Part shown: piece after piece, positions 55,977 to 64,000 of the stretch
Position numbering within the stretch: position 1 is the stretch's first letter
Layout: each line of letters begins with the position of its first letter
Source of the DNA: UBA9676 sp963741615
Lineage (GTDB): Bacteria; Actinomycetota; Actinomycetes; Streptosporangiales; Streptosporangiaceae
DNA: 64,000 bases
Assembly (NCBI GenBank): GCA_963741615.1
Contig: CAVUIU010000021.1
Coordinates: forward strand, 116,333-180,332
Direction of reading: 5' to 3'
Program-made: the position numbers and the translations under genes
Notes under the pieces: model-generated
Told to the model about the DNA's origin: nothing
Databases searched by the model: none
What the model saw: the letters and a program-made list of their open reading frames with translations, nothing else

Positions 55977-57199
55977 GCGCCGGGTCCGGGACGCTTCCCG
56001 TGGTGAGCGGCCTGCTGCGCGGGCTGCGCGTGCTCGACCTGACCCGCTTCGTCTCCGGTTCCCAGGCGACGATGCTGCTGGCCGCCATGGGCGCGGACGT
56101 GGTGAAGATCGAGGTGCCGCCGGGTGACCCCTACCGGTGGCAGGGCACCCAGCGGGTGGGCGGGGAGTCTGCGCTGTTCATGGCGCTCAACGCGGGCAAG
56201 CGGAGCGTGGCCATCGACTTCCGGGCGCCGGCCGGGCGCGAGGCGCTCGAGCGGGTGCTCGGGTCCGCGGACATGCTCGTGGAGAACTCCCGGCCGGGCA
56301 GCCTGGCCCGGCACGGACTGGACTGGGAGTCCGTTCACGCCCGGCACCCCCGGCTGGTCTACGGCTCGATCTCCGGGTACGGGGACGTCGGCCCGGACGC
56401 GGGCCGGGGCGGTTTCGACCTCATCCTCCAGGCCGAGAGCGGGCTGATGAGCGTGACCGGGACGCAGGATTCCGGCCCGGTGAAGGTCGGGGCCCCGGTG
56501 CTCGACGTCGGCGCCGGGCTGAGCTGCGCGCTCGGGATGCTCGCCGCCTGCATCGAGCGGCAGCGGACCGGGACGGGCCGGCTGGTGTCGTCCTCGCTGT
56601 TCGAGTTCGCGCTGGCCGCCCTGGGCACCGTCGCCGCGGGGGTCATGGTGTCCGGTGACGTGCCCGGGCTGCTCGGGACCCACTCGCCCACCTTCGCGCC
56701 CTACGGCGGGTTCCGGACGGCAGACGGGTGGCTCGTGCTCGCCGGGGCGGGCTCGGAGGAGCTGTGGGCGCGCGCCTGCCGCGCGCTCGGCCTGCCCGCG
56801 CTGCTGGACGACGAGCGGTTCGCTGACAACGCCCGGCGGGTGGCGCACCGCGATGAGCTCACCGGTGAGATCGAGGCGGTCCTCACCACCCGGCCTACGG
56901 CCCACTGGCTGGAAAGTCTGGCCGGGGCCGGCGTGCCGGCCGCCCAGGTGCAGGACCTGGCGCAGGCCCTTGAGCGCCCGCAGGCCAAGGCGCTCGGGAC
57001 CGTGCAGGAACTCGGCCATCCCGCAGCCGGCACCTTCCGGCTGGTCGGCCCGCCCGTGCGCATCGACCAGGCGGCGCTCGCCTACCCTGCCCCGGCTCCC
57101 GCACTGGGATCGGATACCAGAACGGTGCTCACCGAGGCGGGCCTGCGGCCCGCCGATATCGACCGCCTGGTCCGCGACGGCGTGGCGGTGGCGCCATGA
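55970..57199 (+). CDS. Class III (CaiB/BaiF) CoA-transferase
   Basis: This family III CoA-transferase of 409 residues has LRGLRVLDLTRFVSGSQATMLLAAMGADVVKIEVPPGDPYR, FMALNAGKRSVAIDF, SGYGDVGPDAGRGGFDLILQAESGLMSVTG and the catalytic Asp region APVLDVGAGLSCALGMLAACIERQRTG. It would activate a carboxylic acid as its CoA thioester, feeding the mutase. ATG 55970 overlaps the mutase stop by seven bases. Confidence 0.92.
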   Translation: MVSAGSGTLPVVSGLLRGLRVLDLTRFVSGSQATMLLAAMGADVVKIEVPPGDPYRWQGTQRVGGESALFMALNAGKRSVAIDFRAPAGREALERVLGSADMLVENSRPGSLARHGLDWESVHARHPRLVYGSISGYGDVGPDAGRGGFDLILQAESGLMSVTGTQDSGPVKVGAPVLDVGAGLSCALGMLAACIERQRTGTGRLVSSSLFEFALAALGTVAAGVMVSGDVPGLLGTHSPTFAPYGGFRTADGWLVLAGAGSEELWARACRALGLPALLDDERFADNARRVAHRDELTGEIEAVLTTRPTAHWLESLAGAGVPAAQVQDLAQALERPQAKALGTVQELGHPAAGTFRLVGPPVRIDQAALAYPAPAPALGSDTRTVLTEAGLRPADIDRLVRDGVAVAP

Positions 57200-57221
57200 G
57201 CCCGGGACCGGAGGTAGCGCC

Positions 57222-58253
57222 ATGAGCGCGGGGGGAGCGGCGGTGACCGGCCCGCGATCTGGCGTGGTCCTGCAGGGCGTCAACCCGCCGGGCACGTTCT
57301 GCGGCATGGTCGAGGAGATCGAGAGCCTCGGCTTCGACCATCTGTGGCTCACCGACTCGTCCCTGCACGCCCGCAACTGCTACTCCTACCTCACCCTCGC
57401 CGCCATCCACAGCTCACAGCTGCTGGTCGGCACCGCGGTGACCAACCCGGCCACCCGTCATCCCGCGATCACCGCCGCCGCCGCGGCCACCGTGGACGAG
57501 GTGTCCGGCGGCCGGCTGATCCTGGGCATCGGCGCCGGGGACCGGCCGCTGCTCGCGCTCGGGCTCAGGCCCAGCCCGCTGGCCGACCTGGAGGCGGCCG
57601 TCGCCGGGATCCGGCGGCTGTGGCGGGGGGAGGAGCTGGATCTGGAGTCCGGCGGGTTCACCCTGAACGGTGCCCATCTCCGGTTTCCCGCGCGCGGCGA
57701 CATTCCCGTGTTCATCTCCGCGAGCGGGCCGAAGACGCTGGAGCTGGCGGGACGGGTGGCCGACGGTGTCATCCTCCTGGTCGGGCTGTTCCCCGAGGCG
57801 CTGGAGTGGGCCATCGGCCACGTGGCCCGCGGCGCCCAGGCAGCCGGGCGGCCGCGTCCCCCGATAGCCGTCTTCGCCTACGGGGCCATCGACGAGGACG
57901 AGTCCGTGGCGCTGGCGGCCGCCCGCTCGATCGCGGCCTGGTTCCCCCAGACCGCTCCGCACATCTGCGACCTGGCCGGGCTGCCGCGCGCGGCGGTGGA
58001 CCGCGTCCGCGGAAGCTACCATGGCGGGGAGTTCCAGGAGGCGGACGCCGCGGCGCGCGACCTCCCGGACGAGTTCGTGCGGAAGGTCGCGCTGGCCGGG
58101 AACCGCCAGCGGGCCAGCGAGCAGATCCGGGCCGTGCTCGACGCGGGTGCCGATTCCGTGCACGTCTTCCCGCTCGGGGCCGGGCGGATGAACACGGTCA
58201 GGGCCTTTGCGCAGTCCTGGCGGGCCACGGCCGGACAGGCGAATCGGGCCTAG
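57222..58253 (+). CDS. LLM-class flavin/F420-dependent oxidoreductase
   Basis: This luciferase-fold enzyme of 343 residues has FCGMVEEIESLGFDHLWLTDSSLHARNCYSYLTLAAIHSSQLLVGTAVTNPATRHPAITAAAAATVDEVSGGRLILGIGAGD. Some family members resemble methylene-tetrahydromethanopterin reductase, others are RutA-like pyrimidine-ring monooxygenases or alkanesulfonate monooxygenases. ATG 57222 follows GGAGG. Together with the amidohydrolases it is a plausible ring-attacking step, but the cofactor and substrate are not visible. Confidence 0.86.
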   Translation: MSAGGAAVTGPRSGVVLQGVNPPGTFCGMVEEIESLGFDHLWLTDSSLHARNCYSYLTLAAIHSSQLLVGTAVTNPATRHPAITAAAAATVDEVSGGRLILGIGAGDRPLLALGLRPSPLADLEAAVAGIRRLWRGEELDLESGGFTLNGAHLRFPARGDIPVFISASGPKTLELAGRVADGVILLVGLFPEALEWAIGHVARGAQAAGRPRPPIAVFAYGAIDEDESVALAAARSIAAWFPQTAPHICDLAGLPRAAVDRVRGSYHGGEFQEADAAARDLPDEFVRKVALAGNRQRASEQIRAVLDAGADSVHVFPLGAGRMNTVRAFAQSWRATAGQANRA

Positions 58254-58353
58254 GGGGATTCTCATATGCGGGCGGCGCAATTTCCATCATGATTCCGGAG
58301 CCGATTAATGTATGCCAGGAAGAGAGGTGGGGGCCACGGAGAAACATTGGCGG

Positions 58354-58585
58354 GTGACCCGCCCGCACCACGTCGCCTTTGAAGTGCCCGATCCTGATGA
58401 GGCGCTGCCGGATCTGGCCGGCCGTGGGGTCCGTGTTGTCGAACGAGGTGCCAAGGCCCGGGGGAATGGGAACGAGGATCGCGTTCATTCATCCGGCGAC
58501 CCCCCCGGGCCTGCTGATCGAGTTGGTCGGGTCGTCACGCGCTGGCCCATCCCACGCGGGCGGCCCGGGAGCAGGAGGGGCGTAG
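58354..58585 (+). pseudogene. Remnant of a methylmalonyl-CoA epimerase-like VOC protein, truncated and frameshifted
   Basis: One frame reads VTRPHHVAFEVPDPDEAL followed by PDLAGRGVRVV, and the next frame continues EVPRPGGMGTRIAFIHP followed by ATPPGLLIELV. Together these are the C-terminal half of methylmalonyl-CoA epimerase. Removing one A from the pair at 58442-58443 restores a continuous GVRVVDEVPRPG. The N-terminal half-domain is missing. It lies between the LLM gene and the GntR gene, next to a mutase that such an epimerase would normally serve. Confidence 0.75.
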
Positions 58586-58586
58586 G

Positions 58587-59303
58587 GTGGCCAATCAATC
58601 TGGCACTGGCGGCAGCGCGGGGCTCGAAACGGTCTTCAGCGGCCGGCACGACCGCCGCAAGGTGACCGACTGGGTCTACGAGGAGCTCAAGGGCGCGATC
58701 GTCGATCTGCGCCTCCCGCCGGGCAAGCCGCTGCGCGAAGCCACGCTGGCCGAGCAGCTGGGCGTCAGCAAGACCCCGGTCCGCGAGGCGCTCACCAGGC
58801 TGGAGCAGGAAGGCCTGGTCGTGACGACCTCCTTCAAGGGGGCGGTGGTGACCGGCTATTCGCGGCAGGACCTGCTGGAGATCTACGAGCTGCGGGAGCT
58901 GCTGGAGAACGCCGCGGCCAGGACGGCAGCCGAGTCGATGGGCGAGCAGGACCGGGCCTACCTCGACCGGATCCTGCGGGAGAGCCGCAAACTCTCCGGG
59001 ACCGCTGATGCGGGCAAGCTCGCGGCCCTGCTGACCGAGTTCGACGACATCATGTTCGATCAGGTCCACAACAGCCGGATCCGGGCCCTGATCGAGAACC
59101 TGCGTGCTCACCTGACCCGGATCGGCCACCTGACGGCCGAGATCCCGGGGCGGATCGAGGCCTCGGTCGATGAGCACGAGAAGATCGTCGAGGCGATCGC
59201 GGCCCGCGACCCGGAGCTCGCCGAGCAGCGCATGCGGGATCACATCCGCAGCGTCCGCGACGACCAGCTGGAGGCCCTCGTGGAGGCCGCCGCACACGCT
59301 TGA
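58587..59303 (+). CDS. GntR family regulator with FCD domain
   Basis: This regulator of 238 residues has the winged helix VTDWVYEELKGAIVDLRLPPGKPLREATLAEQLGVSKTPVREALTRLEQEGLV and an FCD (FadR C-terminal) ligand domain with metal-binding Asp/His positions (FDDIMFDQVHNSRI, DEHEKIVEAI, RMRDHIRSV). It most likely senses a carboxylic acid intermediate. GTG 58587 follows GGAGGGG. Motifs containing ATCTGAT before three transcription units around it are candidate operators. Confidence 0.92.
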   Translation: MANQSGTGGSAGLETVFSGRHDRRKVTDWVYEELKGAIVDLRLPPGKPLREATLAEQLGVSKTPVREALTRLEQEGLVVTTSFKGAVVTGYSRQDLLEIYELRELLENAAARTAAESMGEQDRAYLDRILRESRKLSGTADAGKLAALLTEFDDIMFDQVHNSRIRALIENLRAHLTRIGHLTAEIPGRIEASVDEHEKIVEAIAARDPELAEQRMRDHIRSVRDDQLEALVEAAAHA

Positions 59304-59312
59304 CTTCGCAAG

Positions 59313-60080
59313 ATGGTATCTGATGTGCTGCGCATTATGTGCCAGACGCGAGGTTTGAGCGTATCCGCTGGCCTGCGCGAACGGGGCAAACCGGCGTGGG
59401 CGGCGGCCACCGCCCATCCCATGGTCCGGCAGATCGGCGAGGGGACGCTGCCGCACGGGATCTTCCGGCGTTACTTCGAGCAGAACATCCTCTACCTGGA
59501 AGACTACGCCCGCGCCATCGGGCTCATCATCGGGAAGTCGCCGGACCGCGACGCCACCGATGTCCTGTCCCGTTTCCTCCGGCAGATCGCGGGGACCGAG
59601 ATCCCCACCAACGTGGCCTTCCTGACCCGACTGGGCGGGCCGAGCGGGCCGGGCGCGGCAGGCGGGCCGGGCGGGCCGGGTGAACCCCCCGGATCCGCGG
59701 CGGCGATGCTGCCGACCACGTACGCCTATACCCGGCACCTGCTGTTCACCTGCGCGCAGGGCACCTGCGCCGAGGGGCTGACGGCCGTCCTGCCCTGCCA
59801 GTGGAGCTACGCCGAACTCGCCGGGCCGCTGATGGCCTCGCCGCCCGCCGACCCGGTCTGCGCCGACTGGATCGCGATGTTCGGCAGCCCCGGCTACGGC
59901 GCACTTGTCGAGGAGACCACCGGCCTCCTCGACCGGCTGGCGGACACGCGCGACGCAGCCGTTATGCAGCGACTGTCGGTGATCTTCGATACGTCAACCC
60001 GCTACGAAGTGCAGTTCTGGGATATGGCTTGGAAGGAGACGCCGCGGCCATGCGTGCTGCCCGAATCTTCGAGGACCTGA
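59313..60080 (+). CDS. Second TenA/thiaminase II-like protein
   Basis: This TenA-family protein of about 255 residues has RGKPAWAAATAHPMVRQIGEGTLPHGIFRRYFEQNILYLEDYARAIGLIIGKS and the nucleophile region VLPCQWSYAELAGPL (C162). A Gly/Pro-rich insert (about residues 108-128) lies in the middle. It diverges clearly from the TenA at 47866. ATG 59313 overlaps the regulatory motif, so ATG 59337 (MCQTRGLSVS) may be the real start. It heads an operon with a dehydrogenase and two amidohydrolases and lies just downstream of the GntR gene. Confidence 0.82.
   Translation: MVSDVLRIMCQTRGLSVSAGLRERGKPAWAAATAHPMVRQIGEGTLPHGIFRRYFEQNILYLEDYARAIGLIIGKSPDRDATDVLSRFLRQIAGTEIPTNVAFLTRLGGPSGPGAAGGPGGPGEPPGSAAAMLPTTYAYTRHLLFTCAQGTCAEGLTAVLPCQWSYAELAGPLMASPPADPVCADWIAMFGSPGYGALVEETTGLLDRLADTRDAAVMQRLSVIFDTSTRYEVQFWDMAWKETPRPCVLPESSRT
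59317..59326. promoter_or_regulatory. Candidate GntR operator before the second tenA
   Basis: TATCTGATGT is identical to 51646-51655 in the M20 promoter. It follows TTGACT (59300-59305) and sits at or just inside the annotated start of the second tenA gene, which supports the later ATG 59337. Confidence 0.5.
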
Positions 60081-61075
60081 GCCTGCGCCTGGCCGACGTC
60101 GCGGTCCCGGCCGCGGGCCCCGGCGAGGTCCTGGTACGGATCCACGCGGCCGGGGTATGCGGGACCGACCTGCACATCCTCGACGGCATGATCAAGCCGG
60201 ACCCCTACCCGATGACGATCGGCCACGAGGCGGCCGGGGTCGTCGAGGCGGCCGGGGAGGGCACGGCGGCGTCCCCCGGGGACCGCGTGGCCGTCTACAA
60301 CAAGATCTTCTGCGGCACCTGCGAGCAGTGCCTGGGCGGCCGCCACAACATCTGCGACACCGAGCCGGGCCAGCTCGGCTTCAACACCGACGGCGGCGAC
60401 GCCGAGTACGTGGCGGTGCCCGAGCGCAACCTGGTGCCGGTTCCCGGCTCGGTGGACCTCGCCACCGCCGCCGTGCTCACCTGTGCCGGGATGACGGCCG
60501 TCCACGCCGCCAAGCTGTCCGGCCTGCGGCTGGGCCACACGGCCGTCGTCAACGGCATCGGCGGGGTCGGCATCCTCGTGGTCCAGGTCGCCCGGCACGC
60601 CGGTGCGCGGGTGATCGCGGTGGCCGACTCGCCGGAGAAGCGGGACCTGGCGCTGGCCTGCGGTGCCGCCGATGCCCTCGTGGTCGCCCCGGCGGACGAC
60701 TACGGGAACCTGCCTGCCGCGGTGCGCCAGCTCACCGGCGGCCGCGGTGCCGACGTGTTCTTCGAGCTGGTGGGGACCACCGTGTCGATGACCGCCGGCG
60801 TGCGGTGCCTGGCCAAGGGCGGGCGGTTCGTGTCCACCGGGTATACCGACCAGCCGCTGTCCGTGCATCCCATCGAGTTCATCCTCTCCGAGACCTCGCT
60901 GGTCTCCACGGTGGCGGCGACCCGCCAGGACCTGGCGGATGCCCTGCGCCTCGCGGCGGACGGGGCGATGACCGTGCCCATCGCCGGGCGCTACCCGCTG
61001 GACGGCGTCCAGGGCGCGCTCGACGCGCTCCGCAAGCGCGGCGTTCTCGGCCGGCAGGTCCTCGATCTCCAGTAG
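60050..61075 (+). CDS. Zinc-dependent alcohol dehydrogenase (MDR family)
   Basis: This zinc dehydrogenase of 341 residues has the catalytic motif GVCGTDLHILDG, GHEAAGVVEAAG, structural cysteines CGTCEQCLGGRHNIC and the Rossmann motif VVNGIGGVGILVVQ. It would oxidise a primary or secondary alcohol; in this setting the hydroxymethyl group of HMP is a natural candidate. ATG 60050 follows GGAAGGAG and overlaps the end of tenA by 31 bases. Confidence 0.9.
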   Translation: MRAARIFEDLSLRLADVAVPAAGPGEVLVRIHAAGVCGTDLHILDGMIKPDPYPMTIGHEAAGVVEAAGEGTAASPGDRVAVYNKIFCGTCEQCLGGRHNICDTEPGQLGFNTDGGDAEYVAVPERNLVPVPGSVDLATAAVLTCAGMTAVHAAKLSGLRLGHTAVVNGIGGVGILVVQVARHAGARVIAVADSPEKRDLALACGAADALVVAPADDYGNLPAAVRQLTGGRGADVFFELVGTTVSMTAGVRCLAKGGRFVSTGYTDQPLSVHPIEFILSETSLVSTVAATRQDLADALRLAADGAMTVPIAGRYPLDGVQGALDALRKRGVLGRQVLDLQ

Positions 61076-61098
61076 CTGGTAACCCGGAAAGGATTGTC

Positions 61099-62436
61099 AT
61101 GAGCGAGGCCATCATCATCAAGAACGGCTGCGTCGTGACCATGAACGACGCCGGCGACGTGCTGTACGACGGGGCCATCGTCCTGGACGGCGACCGCATC
61201 ACCGACGTCGGCCCGGCCGCGGAGGTGCTGGCCCGCCACGGCGGCGGGACAGCCCGGGTGATCGACGCCAGCGGCAAGGCCGTCCTGCCCGGGCTGGTGG
61301 ACCTGCACTACCACACCGCCCTCGGCAAGGGCTGGAGCGATCACCTGCCGCTGTGGGAGTACCTGGAGACATGCTGGTACCCGATCATCCGGGCCCTCGA
61401 CTACGAAGCCGCGTACTGGGCCGCGATGGCCAGCTACAGCGAATCGATCAAGTGCGGCGTCACCACCGTCAACGACATGTACCGGCAGCTCAACGCGCTG
61501 GCCGACGCGGCGGCCGAGATCGGCATCCGGGCTGTGCTGTCCAATGACGTGGCCGACGACGAGCACAACCTGGACACCCTCGCGGACAACAAGGCGGCAT
61601 TCGAGGCCAAGCACGGGACGGCGAACGGCCGGGTCGAGGTCTACGTCGGCATCGAGTGGCTGCCGCTGGCATCGCAGGAACTGCTGCGGGACGCGCGCCT
61701 GCTCGCCGACGAGCTGGGCACGGGCATCCACATCCACCTCAACGAGTCGCTGACCGAGGTGGAGAACTCCAAGCAGCGTTTCGGGCGCCGGCCCACCGAG
61801 GTCGCCTACGACGCCGGGATCCTGGGCCGCAACTGCATCGCCGCCCACTGCGTCTGGCTCTCCGACACCGAGCTCGCGCTGATGCGGGAAACCGGCACCC
61901 AGATATCCCACAACCCGTCGTCGAACGCGAAACTCGGCAACGGGATCGCGCGGCTGCCGGAGATGCTCGCGGCCGGCCTCAATGTCGGGATAGGTCACGA
62001 CGCGGCCGAGTGCAACAACAGCAGGGACCTTTTCGAGGTCATGAAGTTCGCTTCGCTCATCCACCGGGCGAGCCGGGTTGACGCGAGCCTGCAGCAGGCC
62101 CCCGATGTGCTGCGGATGGCGACCAGGAATGGCGCGGACGCGCTGGGCCACGAGACAGGGCAACTGGTGCCGGGGAGAAAGGCGGACGTGATCCTGGTGG
62201 ACCTCAAGAGCCAGATGTTCACGCCGCTCATGCCGGGCAACTCCGACCATCTCTTCTCGCACCTGGTGTTCGCCGCCAACGGGAGCTGCGTGGACACCAC
62301 CATCATCGACGGGAAGATCGTGATGGAGAACCGCCGGCTCACGACCGTGGACGAGCAGAAGGTCCTGCGGGAGGCGAACGACGCGTTCCGCCGGGTGCTT
62401 GACCGGATGGTCGTCCCGCCCTCCGCCGCCACATGA
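61099..62436 (+). CDS. Amidohydrolase-family deaminase (TRZ/ATZ/SsnA-like)
   Basis: This metal-dependent amidohydrolase of 445 residues has the HxH motif DLHYHTALG, third His in GIHIHLNESLTE, fourth His in AAHCVWLSD and the catalytic Asp in GIGHDAAECNN, with ISHNPSSNAKLGNG. This is the cytosine/triazine deaminase subgroup, which removes exocyclic amino or other leaving groups from N-heterocycles. It starts 23 bases after the dehydrogenase, and its stop overlaps the next amidohydrolase (ATGA). Deamination of the 4-amino group of a thiamin-type pyrimidine is a reasonable hypothesis. Confidence 0.9.
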   Translation: MSEAIIIKNGCVVTMNDAGDVLYDGAIVLDGDRITDVGPAAEVLARHGGGTARVIDASGKAVLPGLVDLHYHTALGKGWSDHLPLWEYLETCWYPIIRALDYEAAYWAAMASYSESIKCGVTTVNDMYRQLNALADAAAEIGIRAVLSNDVADDEHNLDTLADNKAAFEAKHGTANGRVEVYVGIEWLPLASQELLRDARLLADELGTGIHIHLNESLTEVENSKQRFGRRPTEVAYDAGILGRNCIAAHCVWLSDTELALMRETGTQISHNPSSNAKLGNGIARLPEMLAAGLNVGIGHDAAECNNSRDLFEVMKFASLIHRASRVDASLQQAPDVLRMATRNGADALGHETGQLVPGRKADVILVDLKSQMFTPLMPGNSDHLFSHLVFAANGSCVDTTIIDGKIVMENRRLTTVDEQKVLREANDAFRRVLDRMVVPPSAAT

Positions 62437-63998
62437 CCCGCTGCCTGATCCTGGGAGACCCGGTCGTCTCACTGCGCCCGGACACCCTCATTCCCGACGG
62501 CGGCCTCGTGGTCGAGGGCGCCACCATCGTGGCCGCCGGGCCGCGGGCCGCGATGGAGGCCCTGGGCCCGTTCGACCGGGTGCTCGGGTCAGCGGGCCAT
62601 TTCGTGCTGCCGGGGTTCGTCAACTGTCACTACCACAGCGAGCTCGCCATCGGCCCCGGCCTGTATCAGCACATCTTCGAGAAAGCCAACGTGCACATCC
62701 AGGGCGGCACCGGACCCATCGATGAGGAGGACCTCTACTACGGGATCCTGTGGGGCCTGATCACCGCCATCAAGGGCGGCCAGACCGCGACTGTCAACAT
62801 GTACTACGGGCGGCCGTCGCTGCCGGACTTCGGCTGCGGGCCGGCCCTGTCCGCTTACCGCGACGCCGGGATGCGAACCGCGTTCGGGCTGGTCAGCCGG
62901 GACCAGAACATCTACGCGCACGAGCCGGATGAGCGGTTCCTCGCCCGGCTCCCGGCCGCCCTGGCCGACGAGGTCCGGCGGTCGCCCATGGGCTACGCCT
63001 GGCCGGTGGACGAGGTGATGGCGAGTTTCGAGCGGCTGTCCGCCGCCTGGCACGGGCGGGGCGACCGGATCGCGATCGTCACCGCTCCCGACTGGACGCC
63101 CGCCTGCTCCGACGGCCTGTACCAGCGCTGCCGGCGGGTGGCGGACGAGCATGGCACGCAGATGATCACGCACGTCCTGGAGACCCGCGCCGAGATGCTG
63201 TTCAACCTGCAGGCCTACGGCAAGACCGCGCTGCGCCGCCTTGCTGACCTGGGAGTACTCACCCCGGCGACGGTGCTGGAGCATTTCGTCTGGGTGACCG
63301 ACGCCGATCTGCCCATCTTCGCCGACTCGGGCGCGGTGGCGTCGGCGAACCCCGGCTCGAACCTCCGCCTGGCCACCGGGATCTGCCGGGTCAGGGACAT
63401 CATGGAGGCCGGCGGCCGGGTCGCGTTCGGGACCGACGGGATCTCGTTCTCCGACCGCGAGGACTTCTTCACCGAACTGCGGCTGGCCGCCTACCTGCAG
63501 CGGCTGCCGCGCGATTTCGGGCAGGGCCGCCTCGACAGCGAGCAGGTCCTGCGGGCCGCCGCCGGGAACGGGGCCCGGGCGCTGGGGATGGAGGGCAGGC
63601 TGGGCAGCCTCGAACCGGGCCGCTATGCGGACCTGCTCGTGGTGGCCAAGGACCGGATCTTCTTCCCGCCCGGCCGGTACGACAACGAGCCGTTCCTGGA
63701 TGTCGTGCTCGACCGCGCCGAGTCGGCCGACATCGACACGGTCATGGCCCACGGCCAGGTGCTGATGGAAGGCGGCCGGGTGACCGTCGTGGACGAGATC
63801 CGGGTCCGGGAACGTTTCGCCGAGGCCGTGACGCGGCGCGTGTACCAGCCGTCCGCCGAGGTCCGGCGCTGGGCCGAACTCGGCGCCCTCGTCGAGCCCT
63901 ACCTTCCCCCCTTCTACCGCCCGTGGTACGAGACCCCCATCGACCCCGCCTACACCTACAACCCCAAAACCCCGCCCCCCGCCCCGCCCCCCGGCTAA
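62433..63998 (+). CDS. Second amidohydrolase-family protein
   Basis: This amidohydrolase of 521 residues has VLPGFVNCHYHSELAIGPGLYQHIFEKANVHIQGG, THVLETRAEMLF, LEHFVWVTDADL, ASANPGSNLRLATG and FGTDGISFSDREDFFTELRLAAYL. It belongs to the same TRZ/ATZ group but is longer, with a 40-residue C-terminal extension rich in Pro. The catalytic HxH, His and Asp are all present. The gene overlaps the previous one by four bases, so both are made together. It ends two bases before the window edge. Confidence 0.9.
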   Translation: MTRCLILGDPVVSLRPDTLIPDGGLVVEGATIVAAGPRAAMEALGPFDRVLGSAGHFVLPGFVNCHYHSELAIGPGLYQHIFEKANVHIQGGTGPIDEEDLYYGILWGLITAIKGGQTATVNMYYGRPSLPDFGCGPALSAYRDAGMRTAFGLVSRDQNIYAHEPDERFLARLPAALADEVRRSPMGYAWPVDEVMASFERLSAAWHGRGDRIAIVTAPDWTPACSDGLYQRCRRVADEHGTQMITHVLETRAEMLFNLQAYGKTALRRLADLGVLTPATVLEHFVWVTDADLPIFADSGAVASANPGSNLRLATGICRVRDIMEAGGRVAFGTDGISFSDREDFFTELRLAAYLQRLPRDFGQGRLDSEQVLRAAAGNGARALGMEGRLGSLEPGRYADLLVVAKDRIFFPPGRYDNEPFLDVVLDRAESADIDTVMAHGQVLMEGGRVTVVDEIRVRERFAEAVTRRVYQPSAEVRRWAELGALVEPYLPPFYRPWYETPIDPAYTYNPKTPPPAPPPG

Positions 63999-64000
63999 CC

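Noticed and set aside
1..64000. tRNA, rRNA, insertion sequence or prophage genes
   Set aside because: No cloverleaf-like sequence with CCA-type end, rRNA core, transposase or integrase motif was noticed on reading; a covariance-model search would settle small RNAs.

Overview
The window is GC-rich (roughly 70% or more by eye), tightly packed and full of GTG starts and four-base ATGA/GTGA gene overlaps. It also carries a DUF5709 protein, F420-type luciferase-like oxidoreductases and Clp-N/UVR proteins. This fits a high-GC Actinomycetota chromosome, probably a filamentous soil actinomycete; the genus cannot be told. No rRNA, tRNA, transposase, phage gene or CRISPR array was seen.

Layout. (1) 1-14.5 kb is carbohydrate catabolism: the 3' part of a molybdenum hydroxylase, a DapA-family aldolase/dehydratase, an LLM oxidoreductase, a GH4 glycosidase, a sugar ABC importer, a tagatose/fructose-phosphate kinase with a class II aldolase, a second PfkB kinase, a zinc dehydrogenase, an SMP-30 lactonase, a RidA protein and an SDR. 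(2) 14.5-24.4 kb is mixed housekeeping and regulation: a D-threonine-aldolase-like enzyme, DUF5709, an Lrp regulator divergent from an APC exporter, Mug glycosylase, two TetR units with visible operators, and two gene remnants (isoprenylcysteine methyltransferase, thioredoxin reductase). (3) 24.4-46.1 kb is the most striking part. A cobalt-type nitrile hydratase operon with a NiCoT cobalt transporter is interleaved with four families of the Nit1C (cyanide/nitrile nitrogen) cluster, a six-gene operon carrying all four recognisable bacterial coenzyme M biosynthesis families, and carbamate kinase, FdrA and DUF1116 proteins of the oxamate carbamoyltransferase type. The Nit1 nitrilase itself is absent. 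(4) 46.1-47.7 kb holds a Clp-N/UVR protein and a hypothetical gene. (5) 47.9-64 kb looks like one regulon for uptake and use of a thiamin-type pyrimidine: TenA, a ThiXYZ-like ABC importer, a YlmB-like M20 hydrolase, an M29/NicX-like enzyme, a split B12-dependent mutase, a class III CoA-transferase, an LLM monooxygenase, a GntR regulator, a second TenA, a zinc alcohol dehydrogenase and two amidohydrolases.

How the genes may work together. In region 3, comA, an uncharacterised gene, two aspartase/fumarase-superfamily genes and a D-cysteine-desulfhydrase-like gene form one translationally coupled unit, so the strain probably makes coenzyme M. The neighbours suggest the thiol serves nitrile, amide or cyanide nitrogen metabolism rather than the known propene/epoxide route, but this is inference. 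In region 5 a shared ten-base motif next to the promoters, beside a GntR/FCD gene, ties import, hydrolysis, ring attack and acyl-CoA steps into one candidate pathway. Several genes have in-frame minisatellites, and two of them (the phosphopantetheinyl transferase and one aspartase/fumarase gene) have a frame break, the latter within its repeat.
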